From assembly GCA_030447525.1 (NCBI GenBank), contig JAUJOR010000017.1, positions 40,943 to 96,016 on the forward strand: a stretch of DNA of 55,074 nt, read 5' to 3'. Origin of the DNA: Chloroflexota bacterium (GTDB taxonomy: Bacteria; Chloroflexota; UBA11872; UBA12225). The notes under the pieces were generated by a model. The model saw only the letters and a list, made by a program, of their open reading frames with translations, was not told the DNA's origin and did no database searches. Numbering within the stretch: the stretch's first letter is position 1; each line of letters starts with the position of its first letter. This document shows positions 19,062 through 26,847 of this stretch, piece after piece. The translations under genes and the position numbers were made by a program.

Positions 19062-19088
19062 GACCGCCGGTGTTGGTCACCGGCGGTC
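19062..19088 (-). terminator. Intrinsic terminator after the 29-residue protein gene
   Basis: A perfect 11-bp inverted repeat (GACCGCCGGTG / CACCGGCGGTC) with a 5-nt loop, followed on the minus strand by ATTTGTGTTT. It sits about 70 nt past the stop of the small basic gene. Confidence 0.7.
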
Positions 19089-19156
19089 ACAGACGCTCGC
19101 GGGCGTTGTGGGCCGCGCTCAGCGCTGGTCCAAATCAGTCTTGCCTTCTGGCGGCG

Positions 19157-19246
19157 CTACTTCCCGTGGTTGGGCTTCACGCCGTGGTTGGCCTTCTTGC
19201 TGCGCCAGGAGAGCCGCTGCTTGTTGGCCTTCTTTCCACCAGCCAT
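19157..19246 (-). CDS. Very small basic protein (29 residues), unknown
   Basis: An ATG at 19246 opens a 29-residue frame, MAGGKKANKQ...SKKANHGVKPNHGK, with 9 Lys/Arg and an imperfect KANHG/KPNHG repeat at the end. It is preceded by AAGGGGG at 9 nt and followed by a strong terminator, so it looks like a real monocistronic gene. Size, charge and lack of acidic residues recall small ribosome- or nucleic-acid-associated proteins such as Thx, but I see no clear homology to any of them. The frame is open upstream to 19342 but that part does not look coding. Confidence 0.6.
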   Translation of the reverse strand: MAGGKKANKQRLSWRSKKANHGVKPNHGK

Positions 19247-19473
19247 AGGTATGACCCCCTTTTCAGTTCCCAGCGCTCGGTCAAGGCTGATGTGCAGCGT
19301 TCCGTACGCCGAGGCAAACGCCGCTGAAATCGTTTGACGCAACGATAGAAAGGATACCAGGTTGACGGGGCTGGCTTTTCGCCCGGCGGGTGTCCCCTGG
19401 ACCAGGGCGTCCCCTGGACCAGGGGGTGGAGATCAGATGTGCGCCGGTGCCGGGGGGCGTTGGCGGGCCGGGG

Positions 19474-21186
19474 CTATTCAGATCCATCTGGCCCCTGCAG
19501 CTGCGAGGCTTTGGTCGGGAGCAGTGAGCGCTGGGCCGCGTTGGGGGCCGGCAGCTCAAACCAGAAGCGCGACCCGACACCAAGGGTGCTGTGCAGCCCG
19601 ACGCGCCCACCATGGGCCTCTATCAGGGCCTTGACCAGGGCGAGGCCGATACCGCTCCCCCGCGAGACGTTGAGTCCGGCCACGCCGGCGCCACGGAAGA
19701 ACTTTTCCCAGACTCGTGGCTGCTCCTTGGGGGAGATGCCGGGGCCGTGATCCTCGACCTCTAGACGCAAGATGCCGTTCGCCACCCACGCCCGGAGCAT
19801 GATCGGCCCGGCCGGGGCGTATTTCATGGCGTTGTCCAGGAGGTTGGAGACGGCCTGGGCGACGCGGACGCTATCGGCGCGGATCGGCAAGCGGTCGGGC
19901 AGCTCGGCCACCAGCCGGTTGCCGTCGGCGCGGCGCTGGAAGCCGGCCACGGCCTCGCGGAGCACGGGAGCGAGGTCGATGTCACCGGGCTGCAATTCCA
20001 CCTCACCGTGCTCGATGCTTCGGAAGTCGGCCAGGTCAGCCGCCAGGCGCGCCAGCTGGCTGGAGTTGGCCAGGATGCGCTCGGCCATCTGGGCGACGCC
20101 GGCGGCGTCCAGCTCCGAGGCACGTGCCAGGAGCAGCTGCGCGTAGCCGTGGACGACCGTAACCGGCGTGCGGAGCTCGTGCGAGATGGTCAGCAGCAGC
20201 TCGTCCTTGATCCGGTCGATCTCCCGCAGGGCGGCCGCCTCGGCCTCACGCTCGTGGAGGGCGGCCTCAGCCTGGCGATGCACCGCTTCATGGAGCTGAG
20301 TGGTGCGTAGCGCCTGGGCGGCCAGCGTGCCCACCGCGTCCAGGAGCTTCCCGTCCGCCGAGGTAAATGGCGGGTCGTCACGCGAGCGCAGCACCACCAG
20401 TTTCCCCACCACCTTGCCCCCACTGCGCAGCGTGGCCTCCAGCCGGCGACCGGTCTCGGCCAGCCAGCTGGACTCCCCCCCGGCTGTCCTTGTCCCCGAC
20501 TGGCGATCGCGTGCTTCCTGTCCCGCGCCGGGGACCGGCGGCGGGCCGAACGGCAGGTCGGGCGATGGAGCCGCGGGGGAGGCCACAGACCGGCGGTGGC
20601 CTTGGTAGACCACGGTGCCGGCGTCACCGAGGTGCGGGGTGGTGATCTGCAGCTCGACCCAGGCCGCCGGCAGGGAGTCCATGACCGTCTGCAGGATCAG
20701 GTCGGCCGCGGACGCTGTGCTCAGCTGACCGGTGAGGGCCTCGCCCAGCTCGTAGAGGAGGTGGAGCTCCTCGTAGGATTGCACCAGGGCGCCGGACAGG
20801 CTATCGAGCTCCTGCGCCGCCTCCCAAGCGTCGGCGAGCCGGGCGGCCGTGACGTGCGCGGCCGGCTCAAAGCTGGGGGCGGCTGCCGCCGGGCCGGCGG
20901 CGCACACCTCGGCCACTACGGTATCGCCGACCGTGACCGGCGCCCGTACCGTGACGTCCGGCACGGGCGAGGCAGCCCCCGGCAGACCGGACGGCGCACC
21001 CGGCTCCGAGCCTACCGAGGCGATGACCCTTCCCGACTCGTCCAGGAGCGTCACCGTGCGCGCGCCCCAGCCGGTAGGGCCCTGGAGGAGGCGCTGCACC
21101 TGAGTCACAGCCAGTGGGGCGGGCGCGGCGCGCCCGGTGCGTGACTCAACTCTGGCATCCAATTCAGAGGTACTCCACTGACCCAC
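19474..21186 (-). CDS. Cytosolic sensor histidine kinase with GAF-like domain
   Basis: 570 residues, no membrane segment. A divergent sensor region (1-115) is followed by a GAF-like domain (about 130-310), a short coiled coil (EAVHRQAEAALHEREAEAAALRE), a HisKA dimerisation domain with the phospho-acceptor His in SHELRTP, and a HATPase_c domain with the N box (NLLDNAMKYAP), G1 box (DHGPGIS) and G2 box (GSGIGLALVK). It autophosphorylates in response to a soluble or internal signal. The single-domain receiver at 21310-21774 lies just upstream on the same strand, 123 nt away, and is its likely partner. Start GTG 21186 is uncertain; no good ribosome-binding site is seen. Confidence 0.9.
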   Translation of the reverse strand: MGQWSTSELDARVESRTGRAAPAPLAVTQVQRLLQGPTGWGARTVTLLDESGRVIASVGSEPGAPSGLPGAASPVPDVTVRAPVTVGDTVVAEVCAAGPAAAAPSFEPAAHVTAARLADAWEAAQELDSLSGALVQSYEELHLLYELGEALTGQLSTASAADLILQTVMDSLPAAWVELQITTPHLGDAGTVVYQGHRRSVASPAAPSPDLPFGPPPVPGAGQEARDRQSGTRTAGGESSWLAETGRRLEATLRSGGKVVGKLVVLRSRDDPPFTSADGKLLDAVGTLAAQALRTTQLHEAVHRQAEAALHEREAEAAALREIDRIKDELLLTISHELRTPVTVVHGYAQLLLARASELDAAGVAQMAERILANSSQLARLAADLADFRSIEHGEVELQPGDIDLAPVLREAVAGFQRRADGNRLVAELPDRLPIRADSVRVAQAVSNLLDNAMKYAPAGPIMLRAWVANGILRLEVEDHGPGISPKEQPRVWEKFFRGAGVAGLNVSRGSGIGLALVKALIEAHGGRVGLHSTLGVGSRFWFELPAPNAAQRSLLPTKASQLQGPDGSE

Positions 21187-21309
21187 TACGCTTCGCCCAC
21201 ACCGCTTTCTGGCCCCAATCTACCGTGAGCTATGGGGCCTGGGAGGCCTCTTGCCCCTGTCCCCTGATCTGCAGGGGGGGCCCGCCCGGCCTCACCCACC
21301 CCCGGCCGC

Positions 21310-21774
21310 TCAGGGGTCGGTTCCCTGGAAGGGGCTGCTCGACGGCCCTGACCCGCTCGTCGTGCCGGCAGCGAGGACGGCGCGGACGCGTCGGATCACC
21401 TCCCGCGGGCTGAATGGCTTGGTCATGTACTCGTCGGCACCGCCCAGGAGCGCCCGCTGGCGATCGATCATCTGGCCCTTGGCGCTGAGCATGATCACGT
21501 AGGTGCCGGCCAGCGCCGGATCGCGGCGAATCTCCTCGCAGACGGCGTACCCGTCCAGGAGGGGCAACATGACGTCCAGGAAGACCAGCGGCGGCTGGAG
21601 CTGGCGCACCCGCATCAGCCCTTCCTCGCCGTTGCTGGCGGTCTCCACCTGGTAGCCCTCCCGCGTCAGGACGTAGCCCAGCGAGCGCAGGATATAGGGC
21701 TGGTCGTCAATGAGCAGGATGGGCCCGCACCGGGCTCGTGGTTGCGGCTGCTCGAGTGCGCGCTCCACCGTCAT
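21310..21774 (-). CDS. Single-domain response regulator (receiver only)
   Basis: 154 residues: one CheY-like receiver (ILLIDDQPYILRSLGYVLTREGY; phospho-acceptor Asp in FLDVMLP; conserved Lys in YMTKPFSP) and a disordered tail, with no DNA-binding output. It probably acts in a phosphorelay or by protein contact with the kinase encoded downstream. ATG 21774 is preceded by GGGAGGGG. A TATAAT lies about 70 nt upstream on this strand. Confidence 0.92.
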   Translation of the reverse strand: MTVERALEQPQPRARCGPILLIDDQPYILRSLGYVLTREGYQVETASNGEEGLMRVRQLQPPLVFLDVMLPLLDGYAVCEEIRRDPALAGTYVIMLSAKGQMIDRQRALLGGADEYMTKPFSPREVIRRVRAVLAAGTTSGSGPSSSPFQGTDP

Positions 21775-21841
21775 GCCCCTCCCATCGCCGGCGCCGGCAA
21801 CGTGCCGGCGTCACGCCCTACCCGCACAAGTAGTAAGAGTT

Positions 21842-21847
21842 ATTATA
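21842..21847 (-). promoter_or_regulatory. Candidate -10 element (TATAAT) in an AT-rich island
   Basis: An AT-rich island (about 21835-21900) in otherwise very GC-rich DNA holds a perfect TATAAT on the minus strand, 68 nt before the receiver start codon. No convincing -35 hexamer lies 17 nt upstream. The island may be a promoter region for both directions. Confidence 0.4.
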
Positions 21848-21939
21848 GGATACGCAAAAGCTTATCATCGTAGCCATATTATTTCACATAAATAGATGAC
21901 ATGGCAACCTTGATCGATATCTTCAGAATAGGAGGGTAT

Positions 21940-22170
21940 ATGGAAGGTGCACGGGGGGCCGAGGACTTGCCGGGCGCGATGAGACGGGGACGGTACGGGG
22001 CCCGGGGAGCAGTGGCAGGAGGTAATCGGCCGCAGACGTGCAGAGGACCGCGCCTTGGGTCGGCCTTCCTTGGGTCCGCCTTCCTTGATGTGACCCGGAG
22101 GCGCTCCGCCGCCGGTGCCTCGGGGCTGGCCGACGCCCGAGCGACGCTAACGATTATGCCGATAAGCTAA
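21940..22170 (+). CDS. Possible small protein (76 residues), unknown
   Basis: An ATG at 21940 has GGAGG four bases upstream and follows the AT-rich island. The product is Arg/Gly/Ala-rich with no recognisable domain. It contains a 15-nt tandem duplication (22055-22084) that encodes LGSAFLGSAF. The signals support translation but the composition is close to that of random GC-rich frames, so this is tentative. Confidence 0.25.
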   Translation: MEGARGAEDLPGAMRRGRYGARGAVAGGNRPQTCRGPRLGSAFLGSAFLDVTRRRSAAGASGLADARATLTIMPIS

Positions 22171-22245
22171 AGCGCTACGGCCGGCCAGGAGCGCTTTCGC
22201 CCCTGTGCCCTCCACACCGGCTGCCCCCCTGGGAAGCCTGAACAT

Positions 22246-22303
22246 GGTACAGCAGCAGCAGTACCTCATCAAGATGAGGTACATGAACGAGTGTACCTGT
22301 ACC
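22246..22303. promoter_or_regulatory. Two GGTAC-N10-GTACC dyads, 32 bp apart, around a perfect palindrome
   Basis: GGTAC (22246) with GTACC (22261), and GGTAC (22278) with GTACC (22293), form two 20-bp dyads with identical 10-nt spacers, offset by 32 bp or about three helical turns. The inner arms also belong to a 10-bp perfect inverted repeat (22261-22270 and 22273-22282). One more GTACC follows at 22299. The pattern looks like an operator for a dimeric regulator binding two sites on one face of the helix, or an RNA hairpin. The receiver gene at 22645 is the nearest plus-strand gene. Confidence 0.5.
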
Positions 22304-22644
22304 AATTTGCTACTTTTGGATGCGGGCCACGTGCACGTTCTGGGAAGTCTGGACGCTAAGTAAGGGGATGTAGCCCAGGCATAAAGGGAACTGGCGCTCG
22401 CCACCGGGATTGACGTCTGAGAGCGGGACGTGGTCGGGCCAGCACATCCCCCGGTACCTCACGGCCCCAAGGCATGCCCGGCCGCGAGGTGCGGCGTGAG
22501 GGCACAACGGGAGCGCAACCGGCTCGCGCCATGCCCTCAACCTACGGGAGGCAAGCTATGTGGCGGCGCCGGGCCAGGGGGTCGCGGTCTGGTGCCGGGC
22601 CGCGGTGGGAGAGAGCGGGACAAGCACCCGGGATGGAGTCTTGA
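22304..22644. other. Unassigned intergenic region with inverted repeats
   Basis: No gene is seen. CCTCACG (22457-22463) pairs with CGTGAGG (22495-22501), and ACCTC within the first arm could instead pair with GAGGT (22486-22490), giving two exclusive folds. I do not recognise a known riboswitch core. It may be a long leader for the receiver gene at 22645. Confidence 0.3.
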
Positions 22645-23034
22645 GTGATAGCGGAAGAGGGACACGCACAGCAGCTCGTCTTGGTGATTGAGGACGATCA
22701 AGGGATCCGGGACTTGCTGACGGACGCCCTCCAGGGCGAAGGCTACGCCGTAACGGCGATGGAGTCCGCCCTGGGGGCAGCGATGCTGGTGCGCCGCCTG
22801 CACCCCCGCGTCATCCTCCTCGACCTGGGCCTACCCTACCGATCAGGGGGATCGCTCCTGAACGACTTGAAGGCTGACCCGGCGACGGCCAAGATCCCCG
22901 TGCTGGTCGTGTCTGCCCTCTCGGAGAGCCTCTCGCCGGAGCGCCGGGCCATGGCCGCGGCCGTGATCCCCAAGCCGTTTCGCCCGGACACCCTGCTTAG
23001 CGCCGTGCGTCGCGCCTGCGCCCTGGTAAATTAG
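22645..23034 (+). CDS. Single-domain response regulator (receiver only)
   Basis: 129 residues, one CheY-like domain: acidic pair in VIEDDQG, phospho-acceptor Asp in LLDLGLP, conserved Thr/Ser region VSALSE and Lys in PKPFRP. No output domain. GTG 22645 is supported by GGAG about seven bases upstream; no ATG is available before the domain. It faces the histidine kinase gene at 23066-23905, with stops 31 nt apart, so the pair is convergent rather than co-transcribed. Confidence 0.88.
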   Translation: MIAEEGHAQQLVLVIEDDQGIRDLLTDALQGEGYAVTAMESALGAAMLVRRLHPRVILLDLGLPYRSGGSLLNDLKADPATAKIPVLVVSALSESLSPERRAMAAAVIPKPFRPDTLLSAVRRACALVN

Positions 23035-23065
23035 CCACTGTGCGCGCGATTGTGCACCAGGTGTG

Positions 23066-23905
23066 CTAGGCATTTAGCTCCGGCAGGGCGAACCAGAAGC
23101 GGGACCCACCCCCGGACCGGTTCTCCGCCCCCACGCGCCCGCCGTGGCGCTCGATGATGGACTTGACGATGGCCAGGCCCAGGCCAATCCCTTCCTGGCC
23201 TGACTGCTCAGCCGTGGGCGAGCGGTAGAAGGGCTCGAACAGCCGCTCGGCCAGCTTAGGGGGGAGACCCGGTCCACGGTCGAGCACGCATACCTGCACG
23301 CCGTCACCCTTACGGGCGAGGGTCACTTCCACGTCTGTGTCCGCCGGACTGAACTTGCTGGCGTTGAGTACGAGGTTGACCAGTACCTGACCGATACGCC
23401 GGCTGTCGGCCGGCACCTCCGGCAAACGCCCGCGGGTACGGACACGTAGGCGCTGACCACGGCGCTGGAGGAGCGGCTGTACCACCTGCTGTACCTCGGT
23501 GACCACCTCGATCAAGTTGGTGGGCTGGATGTGGAGGTGCAGGCGCCCCTCGTGCAAGGTGGCGGCGGCGAGAAGGTTCTCCACCAGCCCCTGGAGCCAC
23601 AGCGCCCGGCAGTGGATGCCCCCCACCATGTCACGGACCTGCTCCGGGGCCAGGACATCGAAGTCTTCGACGAGGAGCTCCGACGATGTCGTCAAGGCCA
23701 TCAACGGGCCGCGCAGCTCGTGTGCCACCATAGAAAAAACACGCAGCCCGGCGTCGGTGCGGGAATCGGCGCGGGCCTGCGTGCCGTCTGCGCCGTGCTC
23801 GGCGCCGGCCACATCCGCCCGATTGCGTGCCTCTTCAGCCAGTGTCACTGTCGCTAACCATTCACTCTGACGCGTGCCCACCGGCGCCTCTTCCAGGCCG
23901 ATCAT
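23066..23905 (-). CDS. Soluble histidine kinase
   Basis: 279 residues: a short N-terminal region without a recognised sensor domain, HisKA with the H box (FSMVAHELRGPLMAL), then HATPase_c with the N box (NLVLNASKFSP), G1 (DRGPGLP) and G2 (GIGLGLAIVKS). No membrane segment. Starts GTG 23908 or ATG 23905 both follow GGGGAGGA; ATG is preferred here. The frame is open far upstream but that sequence is the reverse of the MFS gene and a gap. With so little sensor it probably gets its signal through a partner protein. Confidence 0.88.
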   Translation of the reverse strand: MIGLEEAPVGTRQSEWLATVTLAEEARNRADVAGAEHGADGTQARADSRTDAGLRVFSMVAHELRGPLMALTTSSELLVEDFDVLAPEQVRDMVGGIHCRALWLQGLVENLLAAATLHEGRLHLHIQPTNLIEVVTEVQQVVQPLLQRRGQRLRVRTRGRLPEVPADSRRIGQVLVNLVLNASKFSPADTDVEVTLARKGDGVQVCVLDRGPGLPPKLAERLFEPFYRSPTAEQSGQEGIGLGLAIVKSIIERHGGRVGAENRSGGGSRFWFALPELNA

Positions 23906-24324
23906 CACGGTGTGTCCTCCCCGTGTACGTTGGCTATTGGCGCCCATGCCGTCTGTTACTTCCGTAGTACCACTAGACAGCGGGCCGCGCTGTGAACTTT
24001 TCTCGTCGAGCCCCGGGGGTCTGGTCGCGTTCAATGGCACACAGTAGAGTACATGCCGTTCGTTACCGGCGTGTTGCCAGCAGACCCCCGGCCACCCGGC
24101 GAGCTTTTCCCGTTGCCGGCAACGGCTCTCACTACAGTAAACGCCGGGTGAAGGCGTCTTCGGGCTCGGCGAGTGGGAGGGCGCGACGATTGGCGTCCCT
24201 CCAGGAGGTGACGATCCCGTCACTCTATAACGCCAGGGGAGTGCGTGGAGATTCGTGTGGTCTGGCGGGGTGCCGAAAGACGTCGTGGCGCTGGACCAGC
24301 CGCGGGGCTCAGCCGCGGGGAAGT
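23906..24324. other. Intergenic region without recognisable gene
   Basis: 419 nt between the kinase start and the MFS stop, both on the minus strand. A short inverted repeat (CCGCGGGGCTCAGCCGCGG, near 24299-24317) lies just past the MFS stop. I see no gene, tRNA or repeat array here. Confidence 0.4.
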
Positions 24325-25509
24325 TCACCACGTCAGACGGGCCGCGCCCGTGACCAGGAGCATGCCGGCGCCACACACCAGCACCAACGGGACGTAGCCG
24401 GCGGTGGAGACCAGCCAGCCCATGGCGGCCGTGCCCACCCCGGCGCCGAGGAAGAGGGAAAAGGCAAACAAGGCGACCGACGTCCCGCGCAGGGCCGGTA
24501 CCAGCTCCGTTGCCCGCACCTGGAGGGTGGAGTGGAAAAAAGAGAAGCCCACGCCCATGGCCACCATCGAGAGGGGGAAGAGGCGCCAATCGGGTAGGGG
24601 GGCGAGGACGAAGAAACCGCCGGCCAAGAGCAGCCCGCCACCGAGGATGAGGCCCTCCTCACGTACGAGTGGCAAGAGGCGGGGCAGGAGGCGGCTGGCG
24701 ACGACCGAGGCCGCGCCGTAGGCGGCGAGGAGCAGGCCAATGCCCAGGTAGTCGAGCCCGAATCGCGCCTGCAAGTACGCCCCTAAGTAGGTGAAGCCGC
24801 CCTGGACGAACAGCCCCTCCAAGCCCACCAGGAGGTACAGCGCCCGGGCCGGGCCGCTGCGCAGCACCTGGCGGTAGCGCTCCCAACTCGTCGAGCCCCC
24901 TTCTACCGCCGGCGCGCTGGCCTGCCCCCTCCGCCCTCGGCTCTCCCCGGGCACGAGAAAGAGCGCCAGGGTGACCAGGAGCGAGCAGACGCCGTAGAAG
25001 CCGAAGAGGGCCCGCCAGGAGAGAAAGTTGCCGACGATCCCCCCCACGGCAGTGCTCAGGGCTGTTCCCAGCGACGTCACCCCCATCAAGGTGGCCACCG
25101 TTCCCTGCCGCCGGCCATAGGGCACGACGTCACCGATGTAAGCCAGGGAAAGGGGAATGACGGCCGCGGCGCAGGCCCCCGTCAGCGCCCGCAGGAGATC
25201 CAGCACCAGGATGCCCTGCGCCAGGCCGCACAGGGCCGTGCCAGCGGCGAAGACCAGCACCGCCCAACGGACGACGGCGATCTTGCCGGCACGGTCGGCC
25301 ACCGGACCGTAGAACAACTGGAACAGGCCGTAGGGGACGACGTAGGCCGTGACCGCCAGGCCGGCCTCCCCAATGGTGGTCTGCAGATCATGGGCGATGG
25401 CCGGGAGGAGCGGGGCGAAGATGGAGCGGTCGAGGCTGACCAAAAAGGCCGCCGCCCCCAGCGCGGCCAATCCCGCCCCCACCCCGTCCCCCGCAGGCCC
25501 TTTCGTCAA
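24325..25509 (-). CDS. MFS transporter (DHA1-like)
   Basis: 394 residues with about 12 hydrophobic segments and the family loop motif (FYGPVADRAGK) between segments 2 and 3. A hydrophilic Arg/Gly-rich loop (GESRGRRGQASAPAVEGG) lies at the middle, between the two six-helix halves. TTG 25509 overlaps the stop of the upstream dehydratase gene (TTGA), so the two are translationally coupled and the transporter may import or export a sugar acid connected with that enzyme. Family context gives no firm substrate. Confidence 0.85.
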   Translation of the reverse strand: MTKGPAGDGVGAGLAALGAAAFLVSLDRSIFAPLLPAIAHDLQTTIGEAGLAVTAYVVPYGLFQLFYGPVADRAGKIAVVRWAVLVFAAGTALCGLAQGILVLDLLRALTGACAAAVIPLSLAYIGDVVPYGRRQGTVATLMGVTSLGTALSTAVGGIVGNFLSWRALFGFYGVCSLLVTLALFLVPGESRGRRGQASAPAVEGGSTSWERYRQVLRSGPARALYLLVGLEGLFVQGGFTYLGAYLQARFGLDYLGIGLLLAAYGAASVVASRLLPRLLPLVREEGLILGGGLLLAGGFFVLAPLPDWRLFPLSMVAMGVGFSFFHSTLQVRATELVPALRGTSVALFAFSLFLGAGVGTAAMGWLVSTAGYVPLVLVCGAGMLLVTGAARLTW

Positions 25510-26486
25510 GCTCTGGCCCAGCGAAGGATCAGGGGGTCGAGCCGGCGAGCAAGCTCCAGCAGGCCGGCGTGGGTGGCGGGGTGCAGTGGGGGCAGCGGAT
25601 GCCGCACGAGGTCGCTGGCGATAATCCCCCCTTCACGGAGCAGGGCCTTGGCTGCCCGCAGGCCGCACTGCTTGTTCTCATAATTGATCAAGGGCAGGGA
25701 GCGCTCGAAGTGGGCGACGGCGTGTTCGCGCCGGCCGGCGCGGTAGTGGTCGACCACCTGGCGCAGCAGGTCCGGGATGAGGGCGCTGGGCATCGTCCCC
25801 GTCGCCCCGGCGTCCAGGTCGGGGATAAGGGTGATGCCTTCCTCGCCGTCCCAGGGCCCGGCGATGGTATCCCCACCCAGGCGGATCAGCTCGCGTAGCT
25901 TGGCGGCCGCCCCGGGCACCTCGATCTTGAAGTAGCGGACGTGGGGGATCTCGGCGGCTAGCCGGACGAGATAGGGGACGGAGAGGGCAACCCCGCTGAC
26001 CGGCGCATCTTGGATCAGGATGGGCACGTCGATGGCCGTGGCCACGGTGTGAAAGAACTCCAGGATCCCGGCCTCCTCGGCACGCTGCGTCGCCCCATGG
26101 TAGGGGGGCATGAGCATGACCATGGCCGCCCCGGCCTCTTGGGCGCGCCGGCTGCGCTCGGCCGCCACCCGGGAGCTGAAGTGGCTGGTGGTGACCACGA
26201 CGGGCACGCGTCCGGCCACGTGATCGAGGACGACGGTCATCTGGCGCTCCCGCTCGTCGTCGGTCAAGGCGAACTGCTCGGAGTAGTTGGCCAGGATGCA
26301 GATCCCACCCACGCCAGCGTCGACCATGAAGTCGATCACCCGCTTTTGACTCTCCAGGTCAAGGTCGCCGGTATCGTCGAACGTCGTCGGGGCGATGGGG
26401 AATACCCCGGTGTAGGGCCTGCCCGTGGCCCCCACCCTACCGCTCCCGGAAACCCTATCAGCCTGGTCTGACCGCCCTGGCACCAT
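25506..26486 (-). CDS. L-2-keto-3-deoxyarabonate dehydratase-like (DHDPS superfamily)
   Basis: 326 residues of the DapA/NAL aldolase superfamily, a TIM barrel. The Schiff-base lysine is K187 in YFKIE. ILANYSEQFALTDDER, MPPYHGAT, QDAPVSG, GPWDGEEGITL and RHPLPPLHPAT agree with the bacterial L-2-keto-3-deoxyarabonate dehydratase of the oxidative L-arabinose route, which yields 2-oxoglutarate semialdehyde, rather than with true dihydrodipicolinate synthase. ATG 26486 has GGAGGAGG upstream. It is the first gene of an operon with the MFS transporter. Arabinose dehydrogenase and semialdehyde dehydrogenase genes are not adjacent; a GH127 arabinofuranosidase gene is 18 kb away. Confidence 0.78.
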   Translation of the reverse strand: MVPGRSDQADRVSGSGRVGATGRPYTGVFPIAPTTFDDTGDLDLESQKRVIDFMVDAGVGGICILANYSEQFALTDDERERQMTVVLDHVAGRVPVVVTTSHFSSRVAAERSRRAQEAGAAMVMLMPPYHGATQRAEEAGILEFFHTVATAIDVPILIQDAPVSGVALSVPYLVRLAAEIPHVRYFKIEVPGAAAKLRELIRLGGDTIAGPWDGEEGITLIPDLDAGATGTMPSALIPDLLRQVVDHYRAGRREHAVAHFERSLPLINYENKQCGLRAAKALLREGGIIASDLVRHPLPPLHPATHAGLLELARRLDPLILRWARA

Positions 26487-26539
26487 CTGTCGGCCCTCCT
26501 CCGGCTCAAGTTGACGCGGCTATGATGGCAAACCGGGGA

Positions 26540-26777
26540 GCCACGGAGCCGGGCCCCGGCCGCTTCTGGCGCTTGCCAAGGACTTCTATCCACAGCTGAC
26601 CGCTTGCTACACCACCGAGGGCGAGCTGTATGGTGGCCGTTCCACGCCCAGTGTCCGCGCATTCGTGGCGACGTGATCAACGAGGACATGGGCAAGATGC
26701 TCCGGGGCGAGATCCCTGCGCCCGCCACGCTCTAGGAGGTGAACGAGCGCCTGACGCGCCAGCTCCAGGTGGGGTAG
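26540..26777 (+). pseudogene. Remnant of a sugar ABC transporter binding-protein gene (family 1, 3' end)
   Basis: Pieces of the C-terminal part of an extracellular sugar-binding protein are readable. LALAKDFYPQLTACYTTEGEL is in one frame. AVPRPVS, which resembles the family RPVTP block, is in another. VINEDMGKMLRGEIPAPATL, then an in-frame TAG, then EVNERLTRQLQVG and a stop at 26777 are in a third. The frame changes and the GAG-to-TAG type stop show a decayed gene. A strong hairpin follows at once. Confidence 0.7.
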
Positions 26778-26794
26778 CGTCCACAGGGGCCGCC

Positions 26795-26831
26795 GGCCCC
26801 CGATCCGCCGTGCGAGGCGGATCGGGGGGCC
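26795..26831 (+). terminator. Hairpin after the decayed binding-protein gene
   Basis: GGCCCCCGATCCGCC (26795-26809) pairs with GGCGGATCGGGGGGCC (26816-26831) around a 6-nt loop. It lies 18 nt past the pseudogene stop. There is no T-run, so it may stabilise 3' ends or work with other factors rather than act as a classical terminator. Confidence 0.5.
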
Positions 26832-26847
26832 GCGCGTTCATCCCTAC

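Noticed and set aside
22340..22640. Cobalamin, c-di-GMP or c-di-AMP riboswitch
   Set aside because: No conserved core of these classes could be found on either strand; only generic inverted repeats.
22625..22640. HAIR half-site (CTTGAGT) before the receiver gene
   Set aside because: No matching ACTCAAG seven bases away; a single half-site is expected by chance.
23909..24589. N-terminal extension of the second histidine kinase
   Set aside because: The frame is open upstream but reads through the reverse phase of the transporter gene; a clear ribosome-binding site supports the start at 23905/23908.
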